A DNA stretch of 64,000 nt, taken from positions 424,586-488,585 of the forward strand of contig NZ_LMHY01000025.1 of the NCBI RefSeq assembly GCF_001429045.1, read 5' to 3'. A model generated the notes under the pieces. It was not told the origin of the DNA. It did not search any database and was given only the letters and a program-made list of their open reading frames with translations. A program made the translations under genes and the position numbers. The stretch comes from Pseudomonas sp. Root71. GTDB taxonomy: Bacteria > Pseudomonadota > Gammaproteobacteria > Pseudomonadales > Pseudomonadaceae. This document shows positions 25,995 to 34,100 of this stretch, one piece after another. Each line of letters starts with the position of its first letter. Position 1 is the stretch's first letter.

Positions 25995-26800
25995 TGATCA
26001 GCCTGTTCAAACGCAACACGCTGGGTGTGCAGGATTTCCCGGGCTTCGGCGGTTTCAGTTTTCTGTTCTACCTGTACCTCTACGCGCCGATCGTGGTGCT
26101 GGTGGTGTTCTCGTTCAACGCCAACCAGTCGGCCACGGTGTGGACCGGTTTCAGCCTCGACTGGTATCGCGCGGCCTTCGCCAACCAGGCCCTGCGCCAG
26201 GCGGCCGGCAACAGCCTGTTGATCGCGGTCTGCGCCAGCATGGTCGCCACGGCCATCGCCACCCTCGCCGCCCTCGGCACTTCACGGGGTGCGAAGTTCA
26301 AGGGCCTGCAACTGTCCATGGGCGCGATCATGTTGCCCCTGGTACTGCCGGAAATCGTGGTCGGCGTCGCCACCCTCGCGCTGTTCTCCACCATCGGCCT
26401 GTCCCTGGGCTACGGCAACCTGATCATTGCGCACACCGTGTTCTGTATTCCGTTTGCCTTTCTGCCGATACGGGCACGCCTGAACGACATGGACCTGTCC
26501 CTGGAGCAAGCCTCGGCCGACCTGTATGCCGGCCCGTGGCGGACCTTCCGCAAGGTCACGCTGCCGCTGCTGATGCCGGGGATTTTCTCCGGGCTGATGC
26601 TGGCCTTCATCGTCTCACTGGATAACTTCGTGATCTCGATGATGGTCTCCCAGGCCGGCACCACGACCTTGCCGATTTTCATCTTCGGCCTGTTGCGCAT
26701 GGGCGTGACACCGGACGTCAACGCCGTCTCGACCCTGATCCTGGGCGTCTCGGTGCTGTTCGTCACGCTCTCTTATCTGCTGGGCAAAAAGAAAACCTGA
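25994..26800 (+). CDS. ABC transporter permease, PotC type
   Basis: A 268-residue permease. I chose ATG 25994, which overlaps the preceding TGA and has AAGGAGG 6 nt upstream, over the GTG at 25991. The EAA loop EQASADLYAGPWRTFRKVTL is clear. It belongs to the type I polyamine/opine importer group. Confidence 0.92.
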   Translation: MISLFKRNTLGVQDFPGFGGFSFLFYLYLYAPIVVLVVFSFNANQSATVWTGFSLDWYRAAFANQALRQAAGNSLLIAVCASMVATAIATLAALGTSRGAKFKGLQLSMGAIMLPLVLPEIVVGVATLALFSTIGLSLGYGNLIIAHTVFCIPFAFLPIRARLNDMDLSLEQASADLYAGPWRTFRKVTLPLLMPGIFSGLMLAFIVSLDNFVISMMVSQAGTTTLPIFIFGLLRMGVTPDVNAVSTLILGVSVLFVTLSYLLGKKKT

Positions 26801-26827
26801 ACCTTCTACGTACTGTGGGGAAATAGC

Positions 26828-27874
26828 ATGAGCAAGTTGATTGCAAGCATCGGCACTTCGTTGTTCCTGACTTTACCGCTGACCATGGCCGGCAGCGTTC
26901 AGGCCTCGGAAAAACTCAACGTGGTGAGTTGGAGCGGTTACTTTTCGCCGGAGATTCTCGCCAAATTCCAGAAGCAGACCGGCATCGAAGTCACCGTTGA
27001 CTCCTACGATTCCAACGAAACCCTGCTGGCCAAATTGAAGCAGGGGGGTGCCGGTTATGACGTGGCGATCCCGTCGCACCAGTTCGTGCCGATCCTGATC
27101 AAGGAAAAACTGCTGGAGCGTTTCGACCCGGTCAACCAGCCCTACTACGCCAGCGTCGTCGACAACCTGAAAAAACCCACCTGGGACCCGGAAGGCGCCT
27201 ACTCCGTGCCGTTCATCTGGGGTACCACCAGCGTGGTGCTCAACACCGAGCGCTACAAGGGCCCCACCGACAGCCTCAAGGTGCTTTACGAGCCACCGGC
27301 CGAGCTGCAAGGGCGGATCAACATGTTCGACTCGGTCAGCGACGTGGTGGACATGGCCAGCCTGTACCTGAATATCCCGCTGTGCAGCGAAGACCCGAAG
27401 CAGATGCAGCAGGTTCTGACCCTGCTCAAGGCGCAGAAACCCTTCGTCAAGACCTATAGCTCCAAGGCCGGCTCGATCCGCGAAAACCTCGCCTCGGGTG
27501 AAATCGACATGTCGACCTTCTGGGGCGGCTCGTCGATGCGCGCCCGGGAGATGAAACCGAGCCTGAAATACCTGTACCCGAAAGAAGGTGTGCTGGCCTG
27601 GGTCGACAACATGGTCATCCCGACCGGCAGCAAGAACCCGGCGAACGCCAAGGCCTTCATCGCGTTCCTCAGCCAGCCTGAAAACGCGGCGATGACCCAG
27701 AACTTCCTCAAGCACCAGAGCCCGATCAAGGGTGTGGAGCCGTTCCTTGATGCGAGCCTCAAGGACGCGCCGGAACTGCACATTCCCGAAGGCACCAACG
27801 TGGTGTTCAGCAAGACTTGCGGCGAAGGCGCGATCCGCCTGGCCGACCGTCTCTGGACCAACCTGATGCGTTGA
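26828..27874 (+). CDS. Periplasmic solute-binding protein, PotD/PotF type
   Basis: A 348-residue exported protein with signal peptide (LFLTLPLTMAGSVQA, cleavage before SEK). The mature start KLNVVSWSGYFSPEILAKFQKQTG is the hallmark of polyamine-type binding proteins. The neighbouring amidase suggests an amide or amidated amine rather than plain spermidine. Substrate specificity is inferred. Confidence 0.9.
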   Translation: MSKLIASIGTSLFLTLPLTMAGSVQASEKLNVVSWSGYFSPEILAKFQKQTGIEVTVDSYDSNETLLAKLKQGGAGYDVAIPSHQFVPILIKEKLLERFDPVNQPYYASVVDNLKKPTWDPEGAYSVPFIWGTTSVVLNTERYKGPTDSLKVLYEPPAELQGRINMFDSVSDVVDMASLYLNIPLCSEDPKQMQQVLTLLKAQKPFVKTYSSKAGSIRENLASGEIDMSTFWGGSSMRAREMKPSLKYLYPKEGVLAWVDNMVIPTGSKNPANAKAFIAFLSQPENAAMTQNFLKHQSPIKGVEPFLDASLKDAPELHIPEGTNVVFSKTCGEGAIRLADRLWTNLMR

Positions 27875-27881
27875 TCTCTAC

Positions 27882-27909
27882 CGCCCCGACGCGATGGCGG
27901 GGCGTTTTT
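27882..27909 (+). terminator. Hairpin terminator/attenuator between binding protein and amidase
   Basis: CGCCCCG and CGGGGCG flank a 9-nt loop and are followed by five T residues. Placed inside the operon, it would reduce amidase expression relative to the binding protein. Confidence 0.75.
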
Positions 27910-27934
27910 CCAGCCGTCTGAAAGGCCGCTTGCA

Positions 27935-29389
27935 ATGAACTCTAATAACATCAGCGAACTGGTCCTGTTGCAGGCCCACGAGCTCGCCGAACGCATCCGC
28001 CTGCGCCAGGTTTCCTGCCGGGAAGTGATGCAGACTTATCTTGCCCATATCGAACGCTTCAACCCGCAGGTCAATGCGCTGGTGAGCCTGCAAGCGCCAG
28101 AAGACCTGCTGGCCCGGGCCGATATCCGCGATGCCGAACTGGCGAAAGGCCAATACCGTGGCTGGATGCACGGCCTGCCCCACGCCATCAAGGACTTGTC
28201 CCTGACCCGTGGCATCCGCACCACCCTGGGTTCGCCGCTGTACAAGGACTTCATCCCCGAGCGCGACGGCATCATGGTCGAGCGGATCAAGGCCGCCGGC
28301 GCGATCATCATCGGCAAGAGCAACACCCCGGAATTCGGCCTCGGCTCGCAAAGCTATAACCCGCTGTTCGGCGCGACCGGTTGTGCCTACGACCCGAGCA
28401 AGACCGCAGGCGGCAGCAGCGGTGGCGCGGCGGCGGCGCTGGCCATGCACCTGGTGCCGGTGGCCGACGGCAGCGACATGATGGGCTCCCTGCGCAACCC
28501 GGCGGCCTTCAACAACATCTTCGGGTTCCGTCCGTCCCAGGGCCGCGTGCCCTTCGATGACAGTGCCGACCTGTTTATCGACCAACTCGGCTACGAAGGC
28601 CCCATGGCTCGCAGCGTGCGCGATGCGGCGTTGCTGTTGTCGGTGCAGGCCGGGGCCGATGCGCGGGCGCCACTGTCCATTGCCCAGCCCGGCAGCGTCT
28701 TTGCGGCACCGCTGGGTCGAGACTTCAAAGGCACGCGTCTGGGCTGGCTCGGCGACTTCAACGGCTACCTGCCGATGGAGCAAGGCATCCTCTCGCTGTG
28801 CGAGAAGGCCTTTGTCGACTTCGAAAGCCTGGGTTGCCACATTGAACCGGTTCAGTCCGAATTCGCGCCAGAGAAGCTGTGGAGCAGTTGGCGGACGTTG
28901 CGTCACTGGATGGTCGCCGGTTCGTTGGGTGCGACTTATGCCGACCCGCAAAAACGTGCGCTGTTGAAACCGGAGGCCTGCTGGGAAGTGGAAAACGGCC
29001 TGAAACTCTCGGCCACCGACGTGTTTGCCGCCTCGGTGACGCGCAGCGACTGGTATCGGGCGATCTCCAGGCTGTTCGAAAAATACGACTACCTGCTGCT
29101 GCCCAGCGCCCAGGTGTTCCCGTTCGATAAAACCCAACCGTGGCCCGCCGCCATCGAGGGCGTGACCATGGACACTTATCACCGCTGGATGGAGGTGGTG
29201 ATTCCCGGCACCTTGTCCGGCTGCCCGGTGGCCAACGTACAGGTCGGCTTCAACGCCAGCGGCCTGCCCATGGGCCTGCAAATCATCGGCCGGCACCAGG
29301 CCGACTTCGCCGTCCTGCAACTGGCGCACGCGTACGAACAGGCCAGTCGCTGGTTCCAGCGCTGCCCTTCACCCCTGCTCAGAGGATAG
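27935..29389 (+). CDS. Amidase (amidase-signature family)
   Basis: A 484-residue Ser-cisSer-Lys hydrolase. The catalytic Lys is in HAIKDLSLT (residues about 85-93). The cis-Ser and nucleophile lie in the Gly/Ser-rich AGGSSGGAAAALA and GSDMMGSLRNPAAF segments. GS(D/I)GGS-type residues are replaced by GSDMMGS, a variation seen in some amidases. It ends the transporter operon and probably hydrolyses the imported amide in the cytoplasm. Confidence 0.9.
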   Translation: MNSNNISELVLLQAHELAERIRLRQVSCREVMQTYLAHIERFNPQVNALVSLQAPEDLLARADIRDAELAKGQYRGWMHGLPHAIKDLSLTRGIRTTLGSPLYKDFIPERDGIMVERIKAAGAIIIGKSNTPEFGLGSQSYNPLFGATGCAYDPSKTAGGSSGGAAAALAMHLVPVADGSDMMGSLRNPAAFNNIFGFRPSQGRVPFDDSADLFIDQLGYEGPMARSVRDAALLLSVQAGADARAPLSIAQPGSVFAAPLGRDFKGTRLGWLGDFNGYLPMEQGILSLCEKAFVDFESLGCHIEPVQSEFAPEKLWSSWRTLRHWMVAGSLGATYADPQKRALLKPEACWEVENGLKLSATDVFAASVTRSDWYRAISRLFEKYDYLLLPSAQVFPFDKTQPWPAAIEGVTMDTYHRWMEVVIPGTLSGCPVANVQVGFNASGLPMGLQIIGRHQADFAVLQLAHAYEQASRWFQRCPSPLLRG

Positions 29390-29436
29390 ATTTTGATAAA
29401 CGGTTGAAAGCGCAGAGAAATATTTTAGATTTATGC

Positions 29437-29465
29437 TTGACGCATCCCCGTTACCGGTGAATAAT
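29437..29465 (+). promoter_or_regulatory. Promoter of tRNA-Met
   Basis: TTGACG (29437-29442) and AATAAT (29460-29465) are separated by 17 bp. They are followed by a GC-rich discriminator GCGCGCC, immediately upstream of the tRNA. Confidence 0.8.
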
Positions 29466-29476
29466 GCGCGCCACTT

Positions 29477-29553
29477 GGCTACATAGCTCAGTTGGTTAGA
29501 GCATAGCATTCATAATGCTGGGGTCCGGGGTTCAAGTCCCTGTGTAGCCACCA
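29477..29553 (+). tRNA. tRNA-Met, elongator (anticodon CAT)
   Basis: A 77-nt tRNA with acceptor GGCTACA/TGTAGCC and encoded CCA. The anticodon loop is in AGCATTCATAATGCT and the T-loop contains TTCAAGT. The A-U pairs and the fully paired first acceptor base indicate the elongator rather than initiator form. Confidence 0.96.
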
Positions 29554-29560
29554 AGTACTA

Positions 29561-29593
29561 AAAACGGCTTACCGCAAGGTAAGCCGTTTTTTT
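29561..29593 (+). terminator. Terminator of tRNA-Met
   Basis: A perfect 13-bp stem, AAAACGGCTTACC/GGTAAGCCGTTTT, has a GCAA tetraloop and further T residues. Confidence 0.93.
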
Positions 29594-29722
29594 ATGCCTC
29601 GAGAAAAGTACGCTACGGCGACAGGAAATCCTGTGCCGCCGTATTGAAGTTGTCGCATCGGATTTCGAATGGCTGCCAAGGCAGACAGGGGCAGGCCCCT
29701 ACGCCCGTTGGCAGCAGAAACG

Positions 29723-30901
29723 TCATTGTCCGCGAAGGCGCTCGATGAAACCTGCGATTCGGCCACAGGCATCACTGAGCGCTGCGTCGGAGACCGTGAA
29801 CGAGATGCGTACGAAGCCCGTGGTACTGGCGCCAAAAGCGCTGGCATCGAGTACGGCAACACCGGTTTCACGGAACAGTTGCCAGGCAAAGTCCGTGCTC
29901 GACAAGCCCGTCTCCCGCACATCCACCAGCATGAACATGCCCGCCTCAGGCACCTTGCACTTGAGCAGCGGCACGTGGCGCAATCCTTCGACCACCAGGT
30001 CTCGGCGCCGACGGTAAAGAGCCCGCCCTTCCCCGACCACTTGCTCATCCAGCTCCAGTGCCTTGAGCGCGGCGGCCTGAATGAACCCCGGCAAGCCGTA
30101 GAGCATGCACAGCAACAGGTTATCGAGGTGGCCGATCAGCTCTTGCGGTCCCACCACCCAGCCTACCCGCCAGCCGGTCATGGCATGGGATTTGGACAGA
30201 CTGTTAAGCACCACGGTGCGCTCGGCCATGCCCTCAAGGGTGGCCACACTCTGGTGCGGACGGTCATAGGTCAGCTGACCGTAAACCTCGTCGCTGATGA
30301 CCCACAGGTTATGGCGTTGAGCAATCAGCGCAACGGCCTCCAGCTCCTCGCGGGTGTAGACGTTGCCGGTGGGATTGTTCGGCGTGGCCAAGGCGATGCC
30401 ACGGGTCTTGTCGGTCACCACCGCTTCCAGCGCGGCCAGGGTCAGGCGGAAGTCTTCTTCGGCCGGCTGGGCAATCGGCACCAGGCATGCACCTGAAGCC
30501 TGGATGCTCGCCGCGTACGTCAGGTACATGGGTTCCGGCACCAGCACTTCATCGCCTTGTTCGAACAGGCACATGGCCGTGGCATACAAACCGTTCTGTG
30601 CGCCGGCCACCAGCGCCACGTTGTCGGCGGACACCGGCTGGCCGAGCAACGCCGACTGCTTGGCGGCAATCGCTTCGCGCAGGGCCGGGCGACCGATCAC
30701 GTGGGTGTAATGGGTGTCGCCCTCATTGATTGCCTGAACCGCTGCCGCGCATATTTCATCGGCAGTGGCGAAATCCGGATCGCCGATGCTCAACACGATC
30801 GCATCTTCACCGCGAGCCTGTGCATCACAGGCTGCGTAGTGAATGTCCCAGGCGGTGACGGTTTCGCCACTGATGCGTTTGACCATGGACGAATATTTCA
30901 T
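29723..30901 (-). CDS. PLP-dependent aminotransferase, arginine:pyruvate transaminase-like
   Basis: A 392-residue class I aminotransferase. The PLP-Lys is in LNSLSKSHAMTGWRVGW, with NPTGN and the FVRISF Arg site. The N-terminus (MKYSSMVKRISG, then AWDIHY) and the Lys-loop sequence resemble P. aeruginosa AruH, the first enzyme of the arginine transaminase pathway. The AruI-like decarboxylase at the other end of the same operon supports this. It could also act on another basic amino acid. It is the last gene of the operon. Confidence 0.82.
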   Translation of the reverse strand: MKYSSMVKRISGETVTAWDIHYAACDAQARGEDAIVLSIGDPDFATADEICAAAVQAINEGDTHYTHVIGRPALREAIAAKQSALLGQPVSADNVALVAGAQNGLYATAMCLFEQGDEVLVPEPMYLTYAASIQASGACLVPIAQPAEEDFRLTLAALEAVVTDKTRGIALATPNNPTGNVYTREELEAVALIAQRHNLWVISDEVYGQLTYDRPHQSVATLEGMAERTVVLNSLSKSHAMTGWRVGWVVGPQELIGHLDNLLLCMLYGLPGFIQAAALKALELDEQVVGEGRALYRRRRDLVVEGLRHVPLLKCKVPEAGMFMLVDVRETGLSSTDFAWQLFRETGVAVLDASAFGASTTGFVRISFTVSDAALSDACGRIAGFIERLRGQ

Positions 30902-30950
30902 ATGACACTCCTTATGAGCCCTTGGGCCGATGTGTCCATCGACCTTGAAG

Positions 30951-31640
30951 TCAGGCCTGACGTTGCGGCGTTTTGCCTATCCGGGCAAAACCTTGCTCAA
31001 TGACAATCGCCAGGATGATGTAGATCACCGCCACCACCAGCAGCGGCTCATAGACACGTAATGTTTGCGAACGTACCAGGTTTGCCGCGCCCAGCAAGTC
31101 GGTAACCGCCACGGTCGAGGCCAGCGCCGTGGCCTTGAGCAGCATCACGCTTTCCCCGGCCAATGTCGGGCGCAGCATCTGCAAGGCGCGCGGCATCCAC
31201 ACCCGGCGCAACACCAGCCAGGGGCGCATGCCATAGGCCCGCGCGGCTTCCAGTTCGCCACGCGGTACCGCGCGCAAGCCACCGCGCAACACTTCACCGA
31301 CGTACGCGGAAACGCTCAAGGTCAGCGCGAACGCCACGTACCAGAAGCCTTCTCGCAAGTACGGCCAGAACATGCTGCCGCGAATCAGCGGGAAGGTCGC
31401 AAAAACACTGCCCACGCCGTAGTACAACACGTAAATCTGCACCAGCAGTGGCGTCCCCCGCAGCACGCTGGTGTAAAAGCGCAGGCCGTTGGACAGCAAG
31501 CGGTTCTTCGACAAGCGCCCCAGCGCCACGAGCACCGCCATGAAAAAGCCGATAACCCCCGAGATCAGCAACAGCTGCAGGGTCAGTCCGGCGCCCTTGA
31601 CCAGCTCCTGGTAAAAATTGCCCAGCCAATGAAAGTCCAT
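30951..31640 (-). CDS. Polar amino acid ABC transporter permease (HisM/ArtM type)
   Basis: A 229-residue permease with about five membrane segments and the EAA loop ELEAARAYGMRPWLVLRRV. The N-terminal TLQLLLISGVIGFFMAV is typical of the His/Glu/Gln/Arg/opine family. It pairs with the permease gene 13 bp upstream. Confidence 0.92.
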   Translation of the reverse strand: MDFHWLGNFYQELVKGAGLTLQLLLISGVIGFFMAVLVALGRLSKNRLLSNGLRFYTSVLRGTPLLVQIYVLYYGVGSVFATFPLIRGSMFWPYLREGFWYVAFALTLSVSAYVGEVLRGGLRAVPRGELEAARAYGMRPWLVLRRVWMPRALQMLRPTLAGESVMLLKATALASTVAVTDLLGAANLVRSQTLRVYEPLLVVAVIYIILAIVIEQGFARIGKTPQRQA

Positions 31641-31653
31641 GCTCGCCCTCCCC

Positions 31654-32367
31654 TTATGCGTGCCGTGGCATCCAGCGTTCGAAGCGCACTTCGACCCGCC
31701 GGAAGACCGAGCTGGAAACCAGCGTGATCAAGTAATAGAACGCTGCCACGGCGAGGTAAAACAGCAAATAGTGCTTGGTCGATGCCGCCGCCTGGCGACC
31801 CGCTGTCAGCAATTCGCTGTAACCCACGACGCTGATCAAGGCGCTTTCCTTGACCAGCACCAGCCACAGGTTGGATAACCCGGCGATCGCGAAGGGCAGC
31901 ATGCACGGCAGGATCACCCTCCTCACCAGCAAACTGCGGGAGATTCCGTAGGCGCGCGCCGCTTCAATCTGACCGTGGGGGATGGACTCGATCGAACCGC
32001 GAATGATTTCCCCCGAATAGGCACCCTGCACAATGCCCAGCACCACCACGGCAGCCATGAACCCGTTGATCTCGACGCTCGGCTGGCCGAATGCGGCCAG
32101 CGTCAGGTTGATCAGATCGGCACCGGCGTAGTAGAGCAGCAGGATCAGCAGCAATTCCGGCACCGCGCGGTAGAGCGTGGTGTAGCAATTGGCGCAAACG
32201 ACCATCCAGCGCGGCCCCTTGAGCTTGACCATGGCCACGACCAGGCCGATGGCCAGCCCCAGGACAAAGGCCCCCAGGGAAATCCCCAGGGTCTTGACCA
32301 TCCCCTGGGCCAAGGCCTGGAGCCAGCCATCGCTGAAGAACAGCCGGGAAATATCAGAAAGTGTCAT
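31654..32367 (-). CDS. Polar amino acid ABC transporter permease (HisQ/ArtQ type)
   Basis: A 237-residue permease starting at ATG 32367, with AGGTG upstream; a GTG two codons earlier is possible. The EAA loop is QIEAARAYGISRSLLVRRV, and RAVPELLLILLLYY is a family feature. It forms a heterodimer with the following permease. Confidence 0.92.
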   Translation of the reverse strand: MTLSDISRLFFSDGWLQALAQGMVKTLGISLGAFVLGLAIGLVVAMVKLKGPRWMVVCANCYTTLYRAVPELLLILLLYYAGADLINLTLAAFGQPSVEINGFMAAVVVLGIVQGAYSGEIIRGSIESIPHGQIEAARAYGISRSLLVRRVILPCMLPFAIAGLSNLWLVLVKESALISVVGYSELLTAGRQAAASTKHYLLFYLAVAAFYYLITLVSSSVFRRVEVRFERWMPRHA

Positions 32368-32403
32368 GAGCACACCTGCGTTGGGTTTGCCGGAAGAAGC
32401 TGA

Positions 32404-33180
32404 TTACTCAAGGGCCGAGATATCAGACTTGAAGTAGCGCTCACGGATCTTTTCGTAGCTGCCGTCGGCACGCAGCGATTGCAGCGCCACGTTCAAACGC
32501 TCGCGCAGGGCATCGTTGCCTTTGCGCACACCCGCGCCCACACCATCGCCAAACAGCGGGTCAAGCGGAGCCACGCCCTTGCTGGCGAGCATTGAGTTGT
32601 CGGGGTTGTCCAGCAGCGGCTCAACCACCAATTGGTCGGCCAACATGATGTCGACGCGACCACTGCGCAGGTCCGCGAGGATGTCGTCCTGGTCGTTGTA
32701 ATAACGGATGGTGGAGGTTTCGCCGTAGTACTTTTTGACGAACGCGGCGTGGGTGGTCGAACCCTGCACACCAATGATCTTGCCCTTGAGGCCGGCCGGG
32801 GTCGGCTCGAGCTCCATGCTGCGATCACCGATCCACAGTGCGCGGGTGAAGAAGTACGGCTGGGTGAAATCGATCACTTGCTGACGCTCGGGAGTGATCG
32901 ACAACGAGTTGAGCACCACGTCCACCTGTTGCGACTTCAGGGCCGGAATCAGGCCGTCCCAGGACATTTCGTTAAGGCTGCAATCGGCCTTCATGCGCTC
33001 GCAGACTGCGGTGATCATCTCCGGTTCAAAGCCACTCCACTCGCCCTTGCCGCTCTTGAAGGAGAACGGCGGGTAAGGTTCCAGGGCGATACCAAACACC
33101 AGTTTGTCAGCAGCGAACGAGGTGCTGGCGATGCCGGCCAGCAGGCAGGCTTGCAGGGTGATCAACAGAGTTCTCTTCAT
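32404..33180 (-). CDS. Periplasmic amino-acid-binding protein (family 3)
   Basis: A 258-residue SBP_bac_3 protein with signal peptide (LITLQACLLAGIASTSFA). The mature start has the family pattern FGIALEPYPPFSFK, then GFEPEMITAVCERM, CSLNEMSWDGLIPALKSQQVD and NSLSITPERQQVIDF. This places it in the Lys/Arg/ornithine-binding group. A cationic or guanidino ligand would fit the surrounding enzymes. Confidence 0.9.
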   Translation of the reverse strand: MKRTLLITLQACLLAGIASTSFAADKLVFGIALEPYPPFSFKSGKGEWSGFEPEMITAVCERMKADCSLNEMSWDGLIPALKSQQVDVVLNSLSITPERQQVIDFTQPYFFTRALWIGDRSMELEPTPAGLKGKIIGVQGSTTHAAFVKKYYGETSTIRYYNDQDDILADLRSGRVDIMLADQLVVEPLLDNPDNSMLASKGVAPLDPLFGDGVGAGVRKGNDALRERLNVALQSLRADGSYEKIRERYFKSDISALE

Positions 33181-33234
33181 GTCTTGATGCCTCTTTTCAG
33201 GTTGTAGTTATCGAGGTGAAAACATCAGTGCGGG

Positions 33235-34050
33235 TTATCCGCGATTGTCCTGGGCCATCACGAATTGACGGCAACGCTCACTGCGTGGATCGAGCAATAC
33301 CTGCTGCGGCGTACCTTCTTCTTCGATCCGGCCTTGATGCAGGTAGATGACCTTGCTCGACACATCGCGGGCGAAGGCCATTTCGTGGGTGACCAGAATC
33401 ATCGTCCGCCCCTCTTCGGCGATGCCCTGAATCACCCGCAACACTTCGCCCACCAGCTCAGGGTCCAGGGCCGAGGTCGGCTCATCGAACAGCATCACTT
33501 GCGGGCGCATGGCCAGGGCCCGGGCAATCGCTACGCGCTGTTGCTGGCCACCGGACAGAAACGAGGGATACACGTTTCGCTTGTCGATCAGGCCGACTTT
33601 TTCCAGCAAGTGCTCGGCATGCGCCGTGGCTTCCTTGCGGTCCTCGCCAAGTACGTACACCGGCGCTTCGATAACGTTTTCCAGCACGGTGCGGTGGGGC
33701 CACAGGTTGAAACTCTGGAACACCATGCTCAAGCGCGTGCGCAGACGCTCGACCTGACGCGGATCGGCGATCTGCGCGACGCCACCACGCCCTGACTTCA
33801 AACGCACTTCCTCGCCATTGATTCTCAGGCTGCCGCTGCAAGGGATTTCCAGCAGGTTGATGCAACGCAGCAAGGTACTTTTGCCCGAACCACTGGAACC
33901 GATCAGTGAGACCACCTCGCCCTCTTTGGCGCGCATCGAAATGCCCTTGAGCACGTGGTGATCGGCATAGCTCTTGTGCAGGTCATCGATGGCAACGACT
34001 GCGGTGTCCGTGTGTGACTGGGGGATATTCACGTGGGTGAGTGCTTGCAC
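33235..34050 (-). CDS. Polar amino acid ABC transporter ATPase (HisP type)
   Basis: A 271-residue ATPase. Walker A is IGSSGSGKSTLLRCINLLE, the signature is LSGGQQQRVAIARALAM and Walker B is VMLFDEPTSALDPELVGE. The start is GTG 34050, preceded by GAGGATC, which avoids overlap with the amidohydrolase gene that a longer frame would create. Its first ~20 residues are a short non-conserved tail. Confidence 0.92.
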   Translation of the reverse strand: MQALTHVNIPQSHTDTAVVAIDDLHKSYADHHVLKGISMRAKEGEVVSLIGSSGSGKSTLLRCINLLEIPCSGSLRINGEEVRLKSGRGGVAQIADPRQVERLRTRLSMVFQSFNLWPHRTVLENVIEAPVYVLGEDRKEATAHAEHLLEKVGLIDKRNVYPSFLSGGQQQRVAIARALAMRPQVMLFDEPTSALDPELVGEVLRVIQGIAEEGRTMILVTHEMAFARDVSSKVIYLHQGRIEEEGTPQQVLLDPRSERCRQFVMAQDNRG

Positions 34051-34100
34051 GTCTGGATCCTCGAATTCTGATTGTTCAGGCAGGCCGGGCAACGCCACGA

